Below are positions 45,101 to 56,990 of a stretch of DNA of 64,000 nt, piece by piece (positions within the stretch are counted from its first letter, which is position 1; the number at the start of each line of letters is the position of its first letter). The DNA is from Scalesia atractyloides (Eukaryota > Streptophyta > Magnoliopsida > Asterales > Asteraceae). The stretch spans positions 31,385,725 through 31,449,724 of the forward strand of contig CAMTDV010000013.1 in the NCBI GenBank assembly GCA_947069175.1, written 5' to 3'. Under the pieces are notes generated by a model that was not told where the DNA came from, did no database searches, and worked only from the letters and a program-made list of their open reading frames with translations. A program made the position numbers and the translations under genes.

Positions 45101-47273
45101 CAATTGTACCAACTCCAACCCACACATCACTATACCAAGCCCCTCTATAAACACTACAACCACTCCATACACTACCCATATCACCTTAAGTCCACACCCC
45201 AATAGCCCCTTGGATGCTGAACCATCCTTACCTGAGTCCACATCCCAACAGCGTCCACCCTCATCAACTCGACTGCACCCACCCCCACTCATATCCATAT
45301 CAACTCCTCACCCTTCAACCAAACCCATATAACCTCCTCCTCACCACGTATGGTCACATGCTCCTAACATGGGATTGCTAAACGAAAGGTACCACTAAAC
45401 CTTCATGTTGATACCACCCAAAACCAACACACATCTCCCCTATCCCAAAATCTCACGCCTAACCAATGATCCAACCTCAGTCGTTCGATGCCATTACGAA
45501 TGAATATAGAGCCTTAATAAGAACTCATACATGGGAATTGGTGCCTCGTCCTGTAAATGCTCGCATCATTCGGTGCATGTGGTTATTCCGACATAAATAC
45601 TATGAAAATGTGGTTATTCCGACAATGCATAGTCTTTGATGAAACGTTTAGTCTCGTTGTTAGGCTAAACACAATCTAAACGGTTCTAAGCCTTGCTATC
45701 TCAAAAAAATTGGCTTATCCATCAACTCGATGTTAAGAACATGTTTTTTACACGGGGACTTAAATGAAACCATATATATGTTTCAACCACCGGGTTTTGT
45801 CAATTTGAATTGGCCTACCCACGTATGTCGCCTTCGAAAGTCACTTTATGATTTAAAACAAGCACCACAGGCATAGTACCATCGGTTCATGAATTTTATC
45901 ATTTCTTGTTGGTTTTGAAGTGATATATCCGATAGCTCATTATTCATATATCGTTGCGGTAACCAAATGGCATACTTACTATTATACATGGACGATATTG
46001 TACTCACAACTTCTGACACTTCCCTACTTCAACATTTCATTGAACTTTTATCTCATGAATAGAGCCAATATCAATTTCTACACATTCAAGTTACATTTCA
46101 AAATGATGGGTTGTTTTTGTCTCAAGAGTCCTATGCGGCTGACATAATTTCACGAGCGAACATGTAAAATTGTAAAGCATCAGCCACTCCCACCGATACC
46201 AGAAATAAACTTAGCTCAGAAGCTGGAACACTACTACCTTATGGCTCTCTTTATCGTAGCCTAGCCGATGCCCTTCAATATCTCACCATCACTCGGTCTG
46301 ACATAGCATACGTTGTCCAACAGGTATGTCTATTTATGCATGCACCTCGTGAGCCCCACTTTAACTTTCTGAAGCATATACTAAGATATCTCAAAGAAAC
46401 CTTGAATCATGGGCTTCACTTAACCCCCTCCAAATCATTTAGTTTGACTACCTATTTTGATGCCGACTAGGGGTGTGTCCTAACACTCATAGATCCACTT
46501 CAGGATATTGTGTTTTCCTCGGCAATAGCTTAATATCGTGGTCCTCTAAACATGGGTTCACCACTGCTTCTTGAACTTCATGTCCCAATTAAACAGGTAC
46601 TTGTAATCTCAAAATATCTCACCCATGTATGTGTCACAAAACCTGGCCTAGCACCAGCACACTAAACATGTCAAAAATAACATATTTATTGCCCGGGAAA
46701 AAGTTCGGCTCGGTTCTATTCGAGTACTACATGTCCCTGATGCTGAGTGCCAGTACGCAGGCATATTTACTAAAGGTCTGTCACGCCAATTATTTAATCG
46801 TTTTAAAGCCAATCTTTGCATCCGACCAACTATTATTGCGACTAAGGAAGATGTCAGTCAACACCATATTCACCAAAGATATTTTGTATTTTAATGTAAT
46901 TAAAATGTGATTTTGTATTTTCATACTTAGCTCATAGGTAGTTACAATTTTGTGTGTATATATATATTCCATTCTGTATCTTTGAAATCCAATCAATAAC
47001 ATTCTAAAGAATTTCAAGTTCCTCTCCATGCTATATTTGCAGCTCACCTCTACTCTCACCCTTCCATCTAATAATTCGTGAGGGTTGAAGGAATTGTATT
47101 GTTGATGGTCTTATATGATTGTTTTAAGAGGAAATATATTTTTGGTTCAAATTTACAAATTTACTCTTAGAACGATTTTAATAAACTCCTCCTCCTACTG
47201 CTACCGGTACTACTAGTAGTGCAACTACTGTCGCCACCGCTACCACTACAGCTACCACCACTACTACTACTAC

Positions 47274-47328
<55 letters not shown>

Positions 47329-50300
47329 GTTATTGTTATTATTATAAACTTAAGCCGGCTAACTAAGGAAACTGATGCACCCGTGTAGATTGTTTATAAG
47401 ATTAAACAATATTTTCAATTTATCGCTACTTAATAAACAAAATTTTTATTCAATCAACATTTAAATAAGCTTCGATAGAACATACCAAGAGCTAGATCAG
47501 TTGTAAGACGTTTATCGTGTCTCCAAATGCTTTGAGATGAAAGAAAACCAAAACAAGATTTATCATCTATATTGAGGTTTTGGATAAACAAGGTTGCGTT
47601 GTAGCCAAACGGGTCTGTCGTTAAAGTTCCGTCAATTACTACATCTACAGTCTAAATAACAAGAAGTAAGAGTCCGAGTAAAGTTTGTGGATAAATTTAA
47701 ATAAAGATGAGTAAAACTTACACATAAGATGGCATGTAGTAGTTCCAAATCTTCAATAGATGATGTGTTGTATGTTATTTTGTTTATGGAGTCATCCAGG
47801 TTCTCTCCACCTGCATCTTCTATATACTGTTGTAAATGTACCAAAATGTTGGTTTATAGTTTCACCTTCTTAATATTTTAATTCTGATATAATATTTGTG
47901 TTTTAAGTTATAAATCTATCTGGCAAATCAAACATCAAAAGGTTATGTCCACATGAGAAATATTCAGTCATAATATCACCAACGCATTTTGGGTGCAATG
48001 ACTATGATGAGAGAACCCAATAGGTAAGCATGCTCGAGCGAGAGTGCCATCGAGATGCGTCACCTTTTGGGAAGTCTCCACTTGGGCAACCAAAAACAAA
48101 TTCGTAAGCTCCTCGTGAGCAAAGCTGACGGTATTGATTGCAAAAGAAGCCAGGTGATACAACAACAACAACCAAACTCAATAATATACCGCCAATAGCA
48201 AAACTATTGGTAGGGTCTCGGGAAGGTGGACTGTAGGAAAATTATACCTCTATCACACAGGATAGAGAGACATCATCCAGGAAGCTTGACCCAACTTAGA
48301 ACCAAATTCGGATATCACATAAGTACTAAATTTTGGAATGAAAGGGAACAAGATAAATATTGGACTTCATCTGGATTTCTAATGTATTCAGTTAGCATCT
48401 TCATCAAATATTTCACATTAGTAAATGCACTTCCTCATTACATAAGTGTTATTTTATTTGTAACTAATAATGGTACTTATTCTTCTGATATTTAATTTGC
48501 AATAGCATACCTTTAGCTTGTATGCTTCATCTGTGAAAGACCAAGCACCCTGCACCAAGAGAAAGATGCAGTTCTAGATATAAGCTTTAACTCTTTAACC
48601 ATTCATCCTCTCCAAATTTTTCATGGTGTCTAAATAGATTAGCGTGTCGACCAACATATATAATGAAAACAAAATGAAAGAGAATGATCAAAATCATAAA
48701 AATTCTAACATTATCTAACTAACAACACATGTGACACACATATGGCACACATATGAGAGCCACATGTGTTGCGAGATGCATATGGGAGCCACAAGTGTTG
48801 TGAGTCTAAAGAAGATATCTTTTTTTTTTCCTCTAGGTATACTTACATCATTAAACTCCATCCAGGCCACTGTTGGTTTGAGGTTTTTGCTTGCTGCTGA
48901 ATTAACCAAGCACATGTAATTGCTTTTCACCTACATAACCAAAAGCATCAACAGTCATTCATGAAATGTAACAAATACAATTGTGGTGAAGCTAGAACTT
49001 TTCAGTAAGGGTAATCATAAATACAATTATGGTGGAACTAGAACTTTTCAGTAAGGGTAATCATAAGATTCTCTTCTTTACTAGTTAAAACTTGATGGCT
49101 TCACTCAGAATTTTATTATATATAAATATCCAAAAAATTCAGGTGAATGGAGGGTGGTTAGACAATATTTAAAAAATAAAGAACTCAAACAATGCTACAC
49201 TTACGGCATCATAGATTTCATTTGCTCTCACTTCATCGTTTGCAAAGATTCCAAGGTACTTGATCCATTCCGCCCTCTAACAACTCAACAATGGAAAATC
49301 ATGAGAGATCTAAAGACGTGGAATCTAGGATAGAAAAATATATGATTTGTATGGAATCTTTTTTGAAAGTGAATATATTAGGGTAGTAGGAGACGGTGTT
49401 TGTGTTTCAGTTTTTTACAATCATGATAATCAAGTAACAAACTGTTTCATTGTTAGAAAAACTATGATTAAAGGTCTACAAGTAGTATGATGTAATACTC
49501 AACTAATCATATTTATTTTGGGCTAGTTCATAAGTGATTAATACTTGTTAAGTGTATAAGTAGTGAGTTTCTAAAAGCAACTAGAAATTCACATAGTATT
49601 AAAAGGTAGTAATTAGTAGTGGGTAGCTCATTAGTCTTGGTTTGGTTCTGTAAAAAAAGTATATAAATAATAAAAGAACCTTTTTCTAGGCTAGTTTCAT
49701 TTATCTTTGTATTACAACTCGGTTAATTAATCAAGAATGAGATACACTATGCTTCATACCAAAACCTGATTATATGCAACTTGAAAAAAGTTAAATGAAT
49801 AATCACTTCCATAACACAATACCAAACACGCCCCATGAGATATAGAATTGAAGTAGGGTAGTACTTGGAGAGGAGCTTGCTCGTCCATGGGAAAAAAAGT
49901 AACGTAATTGCACGATTGAGTTTCTTGATCATCGTCATGGCCGATGAAATGTGCGGCATATTCCGAAAAATGTTGTGGCTCACTGTTGTTGAGCATTTGA
50001 AGTTCACCCTCATTGTACAGTTTAAGCAGACATGGAGACGCTACCTTCTCTGATGTGATGCCCTTCATGGTCGGCATGAGGCCTAGAAGCTGTTCATGTT
50101 TTTTTGGCAATCCGATAGTTAAACTACAACTCGTATAGACGTATAATAAAGTTCAAGAAAGGGAACTATTTAACATGTACGAATATAGATACAATAGTAT
50201 ATGTGGTCATGTTGATAGATTATTGAACCAATAACTATTTTCGTGCTATTGTTACTATATATGTGTTGCTTTAAATTTATAAGAGCGATCGTTGTCACGG

Positions 50301-51872
50301 CGTATTTCACTAAGATTAAATACTTGACCGGTCAAATGGCCACCGGGTACAAAATGTGCAGGCGTCACAACATAAAAAAGACCAATAAAACTAAGCCACT
50401 GCCCACTAAGTCGAGTTCAAAGGCTGTTGACCTACTTAGTCGAGTTCAAAGGTTCATGATAGTAATGTTATAACCCTGAGATCTATGGACGTAGTTTTTA
50501 AAAGACTTAGTTTTGATATTAGAAAAGGGGTGTGGCTTGTTGTCCGTTTACCATCATCTCGATGTAAATTTATTTCTCATTTATATGTATTATGCTTGTA
50601 TGTTGGTGTGAAATTTACCTACATCTTAGGTGAAATTCGGGCGGGTGTGTGTTTATAAAATCACCAAATGTTAATTGTGATTATCATATGCATCACATCA
50701 ATAACATAATATACTTGTACACAGAGATTGATAAGACTTACAAACAAACGCATAATCTCACCTCGAAGAATGAAACTGCAAAGATCCAAAAGAAAACAAA
50801 GATATATTATGAATGGTAATGTATATTTAATTTATAGGTGATAAACAGTAATCTAAGTGTTATCTTTTACTATTCCAAACATACAAATCATGTAATATGA
50901 TTTATTGTTTAGGTATTTGCAAAATAATTCATATTCAATGATTGTTTATAGGTTACTTTTAGTTTCAAAATAAATAAGTAAAGCATGAAGAAGCATTTAA
51001 TAATATATAATAAACCTGGAAAATAACGAACATCCATGGAGAAGTTTGATATTGGGATGACAAATGATTTGATCCTTGGTGTGCAATAATTAGTCCTTGG
51101 TGCCATCCTTGAGTTATCCTGCACCATGATTATAATTATATTATAAAATTATTAAATCCAACATTTTAACCTATGCTTAATAATGTTTCAACCATGAATA
51201 ATTTTCTAATTCACCTAGATTTAAACATATGTAGTTTCACTGATTCATATTTAACCTAGATTTAATACTCAATTTTTTACCTTTTACCCTTTAGTCATAG
51301 TGGTTAACATAAAAACCATTAAAACGGACCGTAAACATCCAACCTAACTAACAAAGTGATCGAGGGAAAACTTCTCACATCACTTTCGTTAAAAAATCGT
51401 TAAATAATAAAAATACTCGTATAAAATCTAGGTTTGTAAGAAAAAACAATATCTAACAGCAATTTGTTATTAGTAGACAACTAAATAACGTTGTAAAAAC
51501 ACTAATTTAAATTAAATCAAGCAAGTGCATGTCTCAACACGATATGCCTAGGGTCTCAAATTCATTTTTTTGATGAATGATTGAACGGTGATCACTGGCG
51601 ATAGGTACCTGGATGAGAAGATAGCTCTTGCCATCAAGGTCATTTTTGATGACTTTGAACGTATTACCATAATATAAATGAAAGTAAGCAGCATCTTCTA
51701 GCTTGGACATGTTACCAATGCCGACTTTGATGGCAGCACCCTCTACCATCCCTCCGCCAACGAGAAGCAAAAGACCGCCCAATGCCAATAAAAGAACCTC
51801 CATACACACTAACATTATCTGTGCAAGAAGTGGTACTATAGATAGAGGTGTAGAATGTGACAGGATTGGCAT
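42114..51872 (-). CDS. Intact 11-exon plant gene, probable secreted glycoprotein (422 aa)
   Basis: Exons on the - strand: 51872-51609, 51118-51016, 50775-50762, 50089-49865, 49276-49205, 48930-48847, 48549-48511, 47826-47722, 47651-47486, 42392-42283, 42200-42114. All introns are GT..AG, phases agree, and the sum is 1269 nt with no internal stop. The N terminus is hydrophobic (VLLLALGGLLLLVGG, residues 26-40), suggesting a signal peptide; starts at Met20 (51815) or Met24 (51803) are also plausible because TATATATA lies only 15-25 bp upstream of Met1. After the leader there are eight Cys and seven N-x-S/T sites, fitting a secreted disulfide-bonded protein. Patterns such as VAWMEF, YIEDAGGENLDDSINKITYN and DWFDGAVSQPQVVLADLIEA match, from memory, a conserved plant family of unknown function, possibly with a periplasmic-binding (TroA-like) fold; that fold is a guess. 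Confidence 0.85.
42661..42765. repeat. Copia LTR remnant with an internal inversion
   Basis: GTCAACACCATATTTACGGAAGATA matches 46857-46880 in direct orientation. The next 70 bp (42692-42765) match 46880-46950 in inverted orientation, including CAAAATCACATTTTAATTAC and its complement. The intact form is probably the one at 46852. Confidence 0.7.
42766..43545. other. AT-rich intronic DNA
   Basis: No feature beyond A/T-rich runs with TTTAAAAAACAAACG-like phrases. Confidence 0.4.
43546..43563. repeat. G18 homopolymer
   Basis: Eighteen consecutive G at the left edge of recognisable Copia sequence, followed by TTCGACCC. Confidence 0.9.
43565..46850 (+). pseudogene. Decayed Copia gag-pol (Ale/RE1-like) in intron 9
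   Basis: Opposite to the host gene. Pieces in order: gag end (43637-43855), protease MDTGVTSHLAS near 43890, pre-integrase SWHHCVGHPGSDVM (44265-44310), integrase core YMIVIDDFTNFPWVYL (44490-44540), QQND.AEC near 44730, RT CRLRKSLYDLKQAP (45830-45870) and LLYMDDIVLTT (45980-46010), RNase H DIAYVVQQ and YFDADWG (46300-46470), and HVPDAECQYAGIFTKGLS near 46750. Stops and frameshifts occur throughout, so this is an old insertion. The lineage call rests on motif style only. Confidence 0.82.
46851..47010 (+). repeat. 3' LTR of the intronic Copia element
   Basis: TGTCAGTCAACACC follows pol. It contains TTAGCTCATAGGTAGTTAC, a TATATATA run and TCAATAACATTCT, the usual order of Ale-type LTRs. The right end is not fixed. 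Confidence 0.6.
47256..47346. repeat. Trinucleotide microsatellite (ACT)n(ATT)n
   Basis: CTACTACT changes into a pure ATT run of about 20 units, with two GTT variants near the end. In intron 9, about 140 bp from exon 9. Confidence 0.95.
48155..48299 (+). mobile_element. SINE-like repeat in intron 7
   Basis: ACAACAACAACAACC is followed by GTAGGGTCTCGGGAAGGTGG and GGATAGAGAGACATCATCCAG. This order matches, from memory, a widespread plant SINE-like family with ACAACAACAACAAC, GGGTCTGGGGAGGGT and GATAGAGAGGCTGTTTCC blocks. The copy is decayed. Confidence 0.6.
48973..49064. repeat. 46-bp tandem duplication in intron 5
   Basis: 48973-49018 and 49019-49064 (AAATACAATT.TGGTG...GTAATCAT) differ at about four positions. 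Confidence 0.9.
50762..50775 (-). other. 14-nt micro-exon 3 of the gene
   Basis: TTTCATTCTTCGAG is bounded by TTTGCAG and GTGAGA on the - strand. With the single G left by exon 2 it encodes VSFFE. Removing it would break the frame (103+14 nt together restore phase 0), so it is required for the 422-codon reading frame. Confidence 0.85.
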
Positions 51873-51979
51873 TTTGTGAATGTGAATATATATAATAAGT
51901 GTTTTATGCCTCAGCCAAAGGTGAAGGCAAAGTGAAGTGGGTGAGTTATAGAGTTAGTGTATATCTTACTCCTATCTGT

Positions 51980-51981
<2 letters not shown>

Positions 51982-52034
<53 letters not shown>

Positions 52035-52039
52035 ATATA
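51982..52039. repeat. (AT)n microsatellite upstream of the gene
   Basis: TA run with one ATTATA interruption, about 110 bp upstream of the first ATG of the - strand gene. Confidence 0.95.
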
Positions 52040-52346
52040 ATTTTGGAAAAGGCTTGTCTTTATATTTTGAACCCCTTGTTTGTTTTTTATATTTTACATC
52101 TCATATTCTCTTTTACGTTCTTTAAAATAATTATCCATGCATACATTTATAAATAAAGAAATGTAATGTATTCACACCGAGTTATTAGGCAATAATGCAA
52201 TATATACACTCAGATATCAGATTTCTTGAAGTTATTATAAATAAATATCAATTAAAAATTATTCTAATCAAGTATAAATCAAAATATACGTAGTTTATAT
52301 TTAAAAGATTGTTTTCCCTTTGTAAAAGTATGTGGCTTTTTGTAAA

Positions 52347-52348
<2 letters not shown>

Positions 52349-52435
<87 letters not shown>
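52349..52435. repeat. Compound (AT)n(GA)n microsatellite
   Basis: AT run 52349-52393 followed by a GA-rich run 52394-52435. Confidence 0.95.
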
Positions 52436-52437
<2 letters not shown>

Positions 52438-52621
52438 AAATAAGAAGAAAAATTTTGTAAGAATAAAAAGAATAAATTTTAAACCAACAGAAATTCTCAA
52501 TTTTCTTTATTTAATGTGTATTTAATATTATGAAAAATGGCATATAGGTAAATTTATAATTGGCTGATTAATTAAACTTGTAACTCATTTTTTTTATATA
52601 ATCTTTCAAGATAAAATATTT

Positions 52622-52752
52622 TATGGTGTAGGACAATTTTCGACACGTGTAGGATAAATTTTAGTATGTGTATGATAAGTTTGAAATGTGTAGAGTATCA
52701 GTAAATGTAAGACATATGTAGGATAAATTTTGAAATGTGTAAGATAAAATGT
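52622..52752. repeat. Degenerate minisatellite
   Basis: About five units of roughly 25-30 bp built on GTGTAGGATAAATTTTGAAAT. Confidence 0.75.
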
Positions 52753-52875
52753 TTTTTCTTTATTAATGAGAAGTAACATAATTAATGAGAGGAGTTATAA
52801 CCATTTAATGTTTTACCATTATGGCTTTTTTTTTTCTTCTCATATTAAATTATTCTCAAATGAATATTTCCTTAT

Positions 52876-52961
52876 GTATATATATACATACATATATACA
52901 TATATACATATACACATATACATATATATTATATGTATGTATATATATTCGTACGTACGTG

Positions 52962-53010
<49 letters not shown>
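52876..53010. repeat. (TA)n/(TACA)n microsatellite
   Basis: ACATATATACATA-type repeats become a pure AT run at 52965-53010. A short GTACGTACGT interrupts it at 52951. Confidence 0.95.
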
Positions 53011-53014
<4 letters not shown>

Positions 53015-53040
53015 TGCTTTAACACTCTCAACTTTTTAGG

Positions 53041-53812
53041 TTGATTTTATTACACTTACATTCAATGATTATTTGGCATGGCATAATATAAAATATCAAT
53101 ATAAAACATAAAAATAAGACAAGAGATCTGATCTAACATCTCTGGGTTGCAAACAATACCAGTACAATATTATTGTAAACAAATTAAATTTGGATTGTAA
53201 TAACTTATTGAATAAGGATATGGAATGCACTCGGGAAGAGCAATCCACGTTGTGAAGAGCGGAAGAGAAGATTGGGAGAGTGGGAACACCGTCTCCTCTC
53301 GGACTAAGGCTCAGGATAGAGCCGATGAGAGAGGCTCCGTTCGATGTACCCTAAAAGTTATGTATTATGTTTATATTCGCGTAAACAAATTGTCATGTTT
53401 CCTTTAATGTCAATAATTTTGCTATGAAGATCTTCAATAGAGAAGCTTTATGTCTCTTATCATGACTTTCTTATTTGGATGTATTACGTTGGAGTATGTT
53501 ATTATTAGTGGAATATAATATTTTTAATAGTTCCCTTAAAAACATTAACTCTTAGTAGTTACAACTCATGTCAACTTTTCTGGTAGTAGAAATAAGAAAA
53601 TCTTTATACAAATTCAAAGAACGACTAGTTTTTACAAAAAGAGAAAAAGAACTGTATATGTATGTGTTAATAAAAATGGGATAATGAAAATTGAAAAGTG
53701 ACTTTTTTGTGTTAAATGTATGAAATGTTCCACGTAGATGTTTAATATATATTTTTTAATGGTAATGTTTTTTTTCTTCTATTTATCAATGTTCTAAATT
53801 TTTCATTTTTTC
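53041..53812. other. Unassigned intergenic sequence
   Basis: Contains a short GC-richer stretch (53225-53350) with an open frame of 60 codons that I do not recognise. Confidence 0.4.
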
Positions 53813-53870
53813 TGGGATTGAATTTGAGATTTTCCTTTAAAAGACATATGCCTCTACCAAGTGGGCTACT
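53813..53870 (-). other. tRNA-like remnant (A and B boxes)
   Basis: On the - strand TAGCCCACTTGGTAGAGG (A box) is followed after about 25 nt by CAAATTCAATCCC, a decayed B box with CpG lost. Probably SINE- or module-derived. Confidence 0.5.
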
Positions 53871-54327
53871 CCTACACTGACACTACTCCTACACTGGCAC
53901 GTAGTTAATATAATGGTATAGCGATGATAATGTTGTAATTAAAAGAAAATTATAAATAGATGAAAATGAAAAAGAAATATACCTCCGTTGTTTACAATTT
54001 TCTATCTAAATAAAGTTTACCAAGTTTTTGAAACTCATAATGCTTTTCAATAATTTATCATTTAAAATAGAAACATTTTACAAAATTAAAATTTTTTTTA
54101 TTTTTAATTCCAGTATGTATGTGTGTATATATTTATGCAAAATTAATCGATACATTCTTGATTATAAAGTTGCGTCTAGACTAGTTAGGATAATGTGTTT
54201 TAAACTAATCAAAACGATGGATGTAACATGTAATGGTGTGTTCAAATTGAAAATATAATAATTTGAAAAACTGAAAATATAATTATTTAAAAAACCATAA
54301 TAATAATGTGTCTAAAATCAATGAAAA

Positions 54328-54348
54328 TTTTTTTTTTTTTTTTTTTTT
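54328..54348. repeat. T21 homopolymer
   Basis: Twenty-one T, flanked by AAAA and GAAATCC; could be the A-tail (antisense) of a lost retroposon. Confidence 0.9.
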
Positions 54349-54744
54349 GAAATCCTTTTACTTAATGGTGTGTCCAAATCAATGATTTGAATGTTCCATA
54401 TCTTTGGGTGGAAGGTTTGAGCATTGGATACACAGTCCTCCTATAGTCATTGCATAGTTATACTGCGTGTTTAATTCCTCTTATTGAAATGTTTTAATTA
54501 AATCATACTTTTCAGTTTTCACCTTTTATAATAACATTTTTATTTTTCACATCTTGATTATTATCACAATATATATTTACCATAGTTATCATGCAAATTA
54601 TTTCTATAGGAAAAGAAGTTTGGGATACCTCATTTTCTTTGATGACCATGGCATATGTTTCCTCTTCTGCTTGCATCAACTTCTTCGTGGCTCACCAAAT
54701 TATCTTCAGCTTCTGTGCACAATGTATGAAAGCTTAAACTCAAA

Positions 54745-55480
54745 TTTTCTTTCTTTCAACTATTAGGGGGACGACGTGGATCTCCCGCACCATGTGGCCC
54801 CTAGTGTTAAGAAGCAGGAAAACCACCCCATGGCTTGCGGAGTGTGGCAAAAAATTCCCAAGCGGTTGGTTACGCTTGAGGCTCCCCACCTTTTTGACTG
54901 TTTAAAACTAGCCGTTGTGCAAATGACTTTCTAAAAAAAAACCTTAATTTAATTTAACAATATAAATAGACATTCAACGCAATTTTTTTCTTTACACAAT
55001 ATCCCGACGCTCTAGAAAAATACTCTCTGCTTTTTTTGAAAAAAAAGTTCTAGCTCTTTCAATGGATCCCACACAAAGAACGAAGTCGATTTCGAACCAA
55101 AAACCAAAATAAATTGTAGGCGGTTGAGCCAACTATTTCACCCGCCACGATTCATAACCCAACAATCTGAACCCTCGGAATTCCCGACCTAGTTTTCATA
55201 ATACTTGCAATATTCATAAACCCCACAATTTCCAATCCAAACCGCCTACCTGTTTCGGTTCCCATCCAGCACACCTTCGGGAATCCACATCTATTTATGT
55301 TTTAAATTTTAGTGAAATAATTATTTTTTTAAGTTTTAAAATTATTTATTTTTTAATGTACATTCATTCATTTTAAAAACAAAAGGTTTAGGGAACTTAA
55401 AAAAAACTCTACTTTAAGGGAGCTCAGAGAAGCCTAGGAAAAAAACCTAAGATGGCAATATAATGTTAGGAGAGGAAGGC
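54745..55480. other. Possible DNA-transposon remnant
   Basis: A GC-richer start (TTAGGGGGACGACGTGG) leads to a TATA-like ATATAAATAGAC (54960) and, 100 bp later, ATGGATCCC opening a short Asn/Pro/Ser-rich frame, now full of stops. This resembles the start of ORF1 of PIF/Harbinger elements in related plants, but no terminal inverted repeats or duplications were identified. Confidence 0.3.
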
Positions 55481-55684
55481 GAGTTCGAAGATGACTTCCC
55501 ATCCTTATGAATGATTTCCAAGGCTTTGATATATAATAATTCTTTAAGTGTCATTAGCATAGAAATATTTTTATCTATTATTAATAATTCTTTAAATGTC
55601 ATTTACAATAAATAGGTTGTAAAAAATCAGCACATAAATATAATAGATAATTTATTTATTCAAAAAATTTAGAATCCCAGATTT

Positions 55685-55740
55685 AAATAATTATAAGAGA
55701 TATGGGAATCAAACCCACGATCTCCATAAAATAATCACAC
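55685..55740 (-). other. B-box-like remnant
   Basis: On the - strand GGAGATCGTGGGTTTGATTCCC differs from a tRNA B box by one C-to-T. No A box is convincing. Confidence 0.35.
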
Positions 55741-56145
55741 TAAATTGAAAAATGAAAAAAAATATATATATAACACCCCATGATTCACACACATGGACCA
55801 ATTAGATCCAACTATTATTCATCAATCTTACAAATGCAATATAGATTAGTTTTATATCTCGCCCGTGTTGCGGGACGCTAAACCGAATATATTTCAGTTT
55901 GATAACATATAGGCCTGTGTTTCAATTACCTGTACTGACTACTTATAACTCGATCTCACTAAAAATTACATGAAGACGTTGATAAAAATATGTTAGTAAA
56001 AGAAAAAAATATGAAAGTTTAGGAACTGTATAGTAGCTTTATTAAGTCAAAAGCATAAACTAACTTAAAAAAAGATTAGGAAAATACGGGATAAAGTTAA
56101 TGGATATTAAATATAAGAGTTAAAAAAATGGAAAAAAATTGCAAT

Positions 56146-56222
56146 TCCTAGGTTTCGAACCCGAGTCCATTGATATCAGTAGAGCATATTTCAAATGTAA
56201 AAACCAATCCATCACATGCTAT
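56146..56222 (-). other. B-box-like remnant
   Basis: On the - strand GGACTCGGGTTCGAAACC is an excellent B-box/T-arm sequence. The upstream part shows only a weak A box. Confidence 0.4.
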
Positions 56223-56990
56223 TTTCATATATAATCGCTTTTACATATGCATATACTAACGTCAAAAAGGTAAAAGCCAAAGAAATATTAAAGGAACCCA
56301 GTGATTGCCGCTTGTATCAGCCAATAGCAAGTTTTCACTATTCCCCTTCATGAAGAATGTAAAGAATAACATCTATTAGGAGATTGGAACTCATCTCACT
56401 TGGAGGGCAACACCAACTCAGGATTTATCAAGATTTATAAAAAAGAAATAGTTATATTCCTCCACAATAGCTTTGAATGAAAATTTTTATTTTTAATGAC
56501 CACACTTTGAAAAGTTCTTTGTTTCTTAGAGAAATGTATTCTATGAAATATTAATAGATTAAACTATGAACGCTAAACTATTAATTGTTGAGAGATATTA
56601 CCATATAAACACAAGGATATATGGTACATAGTTCGGGTGAATGTTATAATAAACCCATCTTACATCTAATCCTTGGCCTTCCATCAAGATTTGTTCTTCA
56701 CCATATTCTCTCCAAAAGGGTAAAGATATATAACCTCTATAATTAGATAAAGATCATAACAACTTCTATTTAATGAGGTAGATATCACCTTGACTTCTCC
56801 CTTGTTATGATGCAGAAAAGAGCATCACTTAACTTGTCAGTTTCAAGAAAATGATTACCTTCACTCTTAGGGATGGCAAACGATCCTAAAGCTGAGGGGT
56901 GAACCCAAAACTCGAGATTTTCAGGACATATAATGGGATGAGTATTTAGGTATCTGTTGATCCGAGTCGATTGATCAAACAACAAGAACA
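56223..56990. other. Unassigned AT-rich sequence
   Basis: Nothing recognised; the short open frame at 56785-56991 (- strand) has no familiar motif. Confidence 0.4.

Larger units (their letters stand above)
42393..47485 (-). other. Intron 9, 5.1 kb, expanded by transposon insertion
   Basis: Donor GTATGTTC at 47485 and acceptor TTTCAAG at 42393. Nearly all of it is repeat-derived: a decayed Copia element (about 43565-47010), an LTR remnant (42661-42765) and a trinucleotide repeat. All other introns are 70-684 bp. Confidence 0.85.

Noticed and set aside
49747..50053. Alternative open frames overlapping exon 4
   Set aside because: Shadows of the exon 4 coding frame; splice borders and phase support only the 49865-50089 exon.
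52766..53044. Open frames rich in Ile-Tyr repeats on both strands
   Set aside because: Translation of TA/TACA microsatellite; low complexity only. The same applies to 51899-52156 and 52248-52500.
53225..53407. 60-codon frame in a GC-richer patch
   Set aside because: No recognisable motif, no flanking gene signals; left as unassigned.
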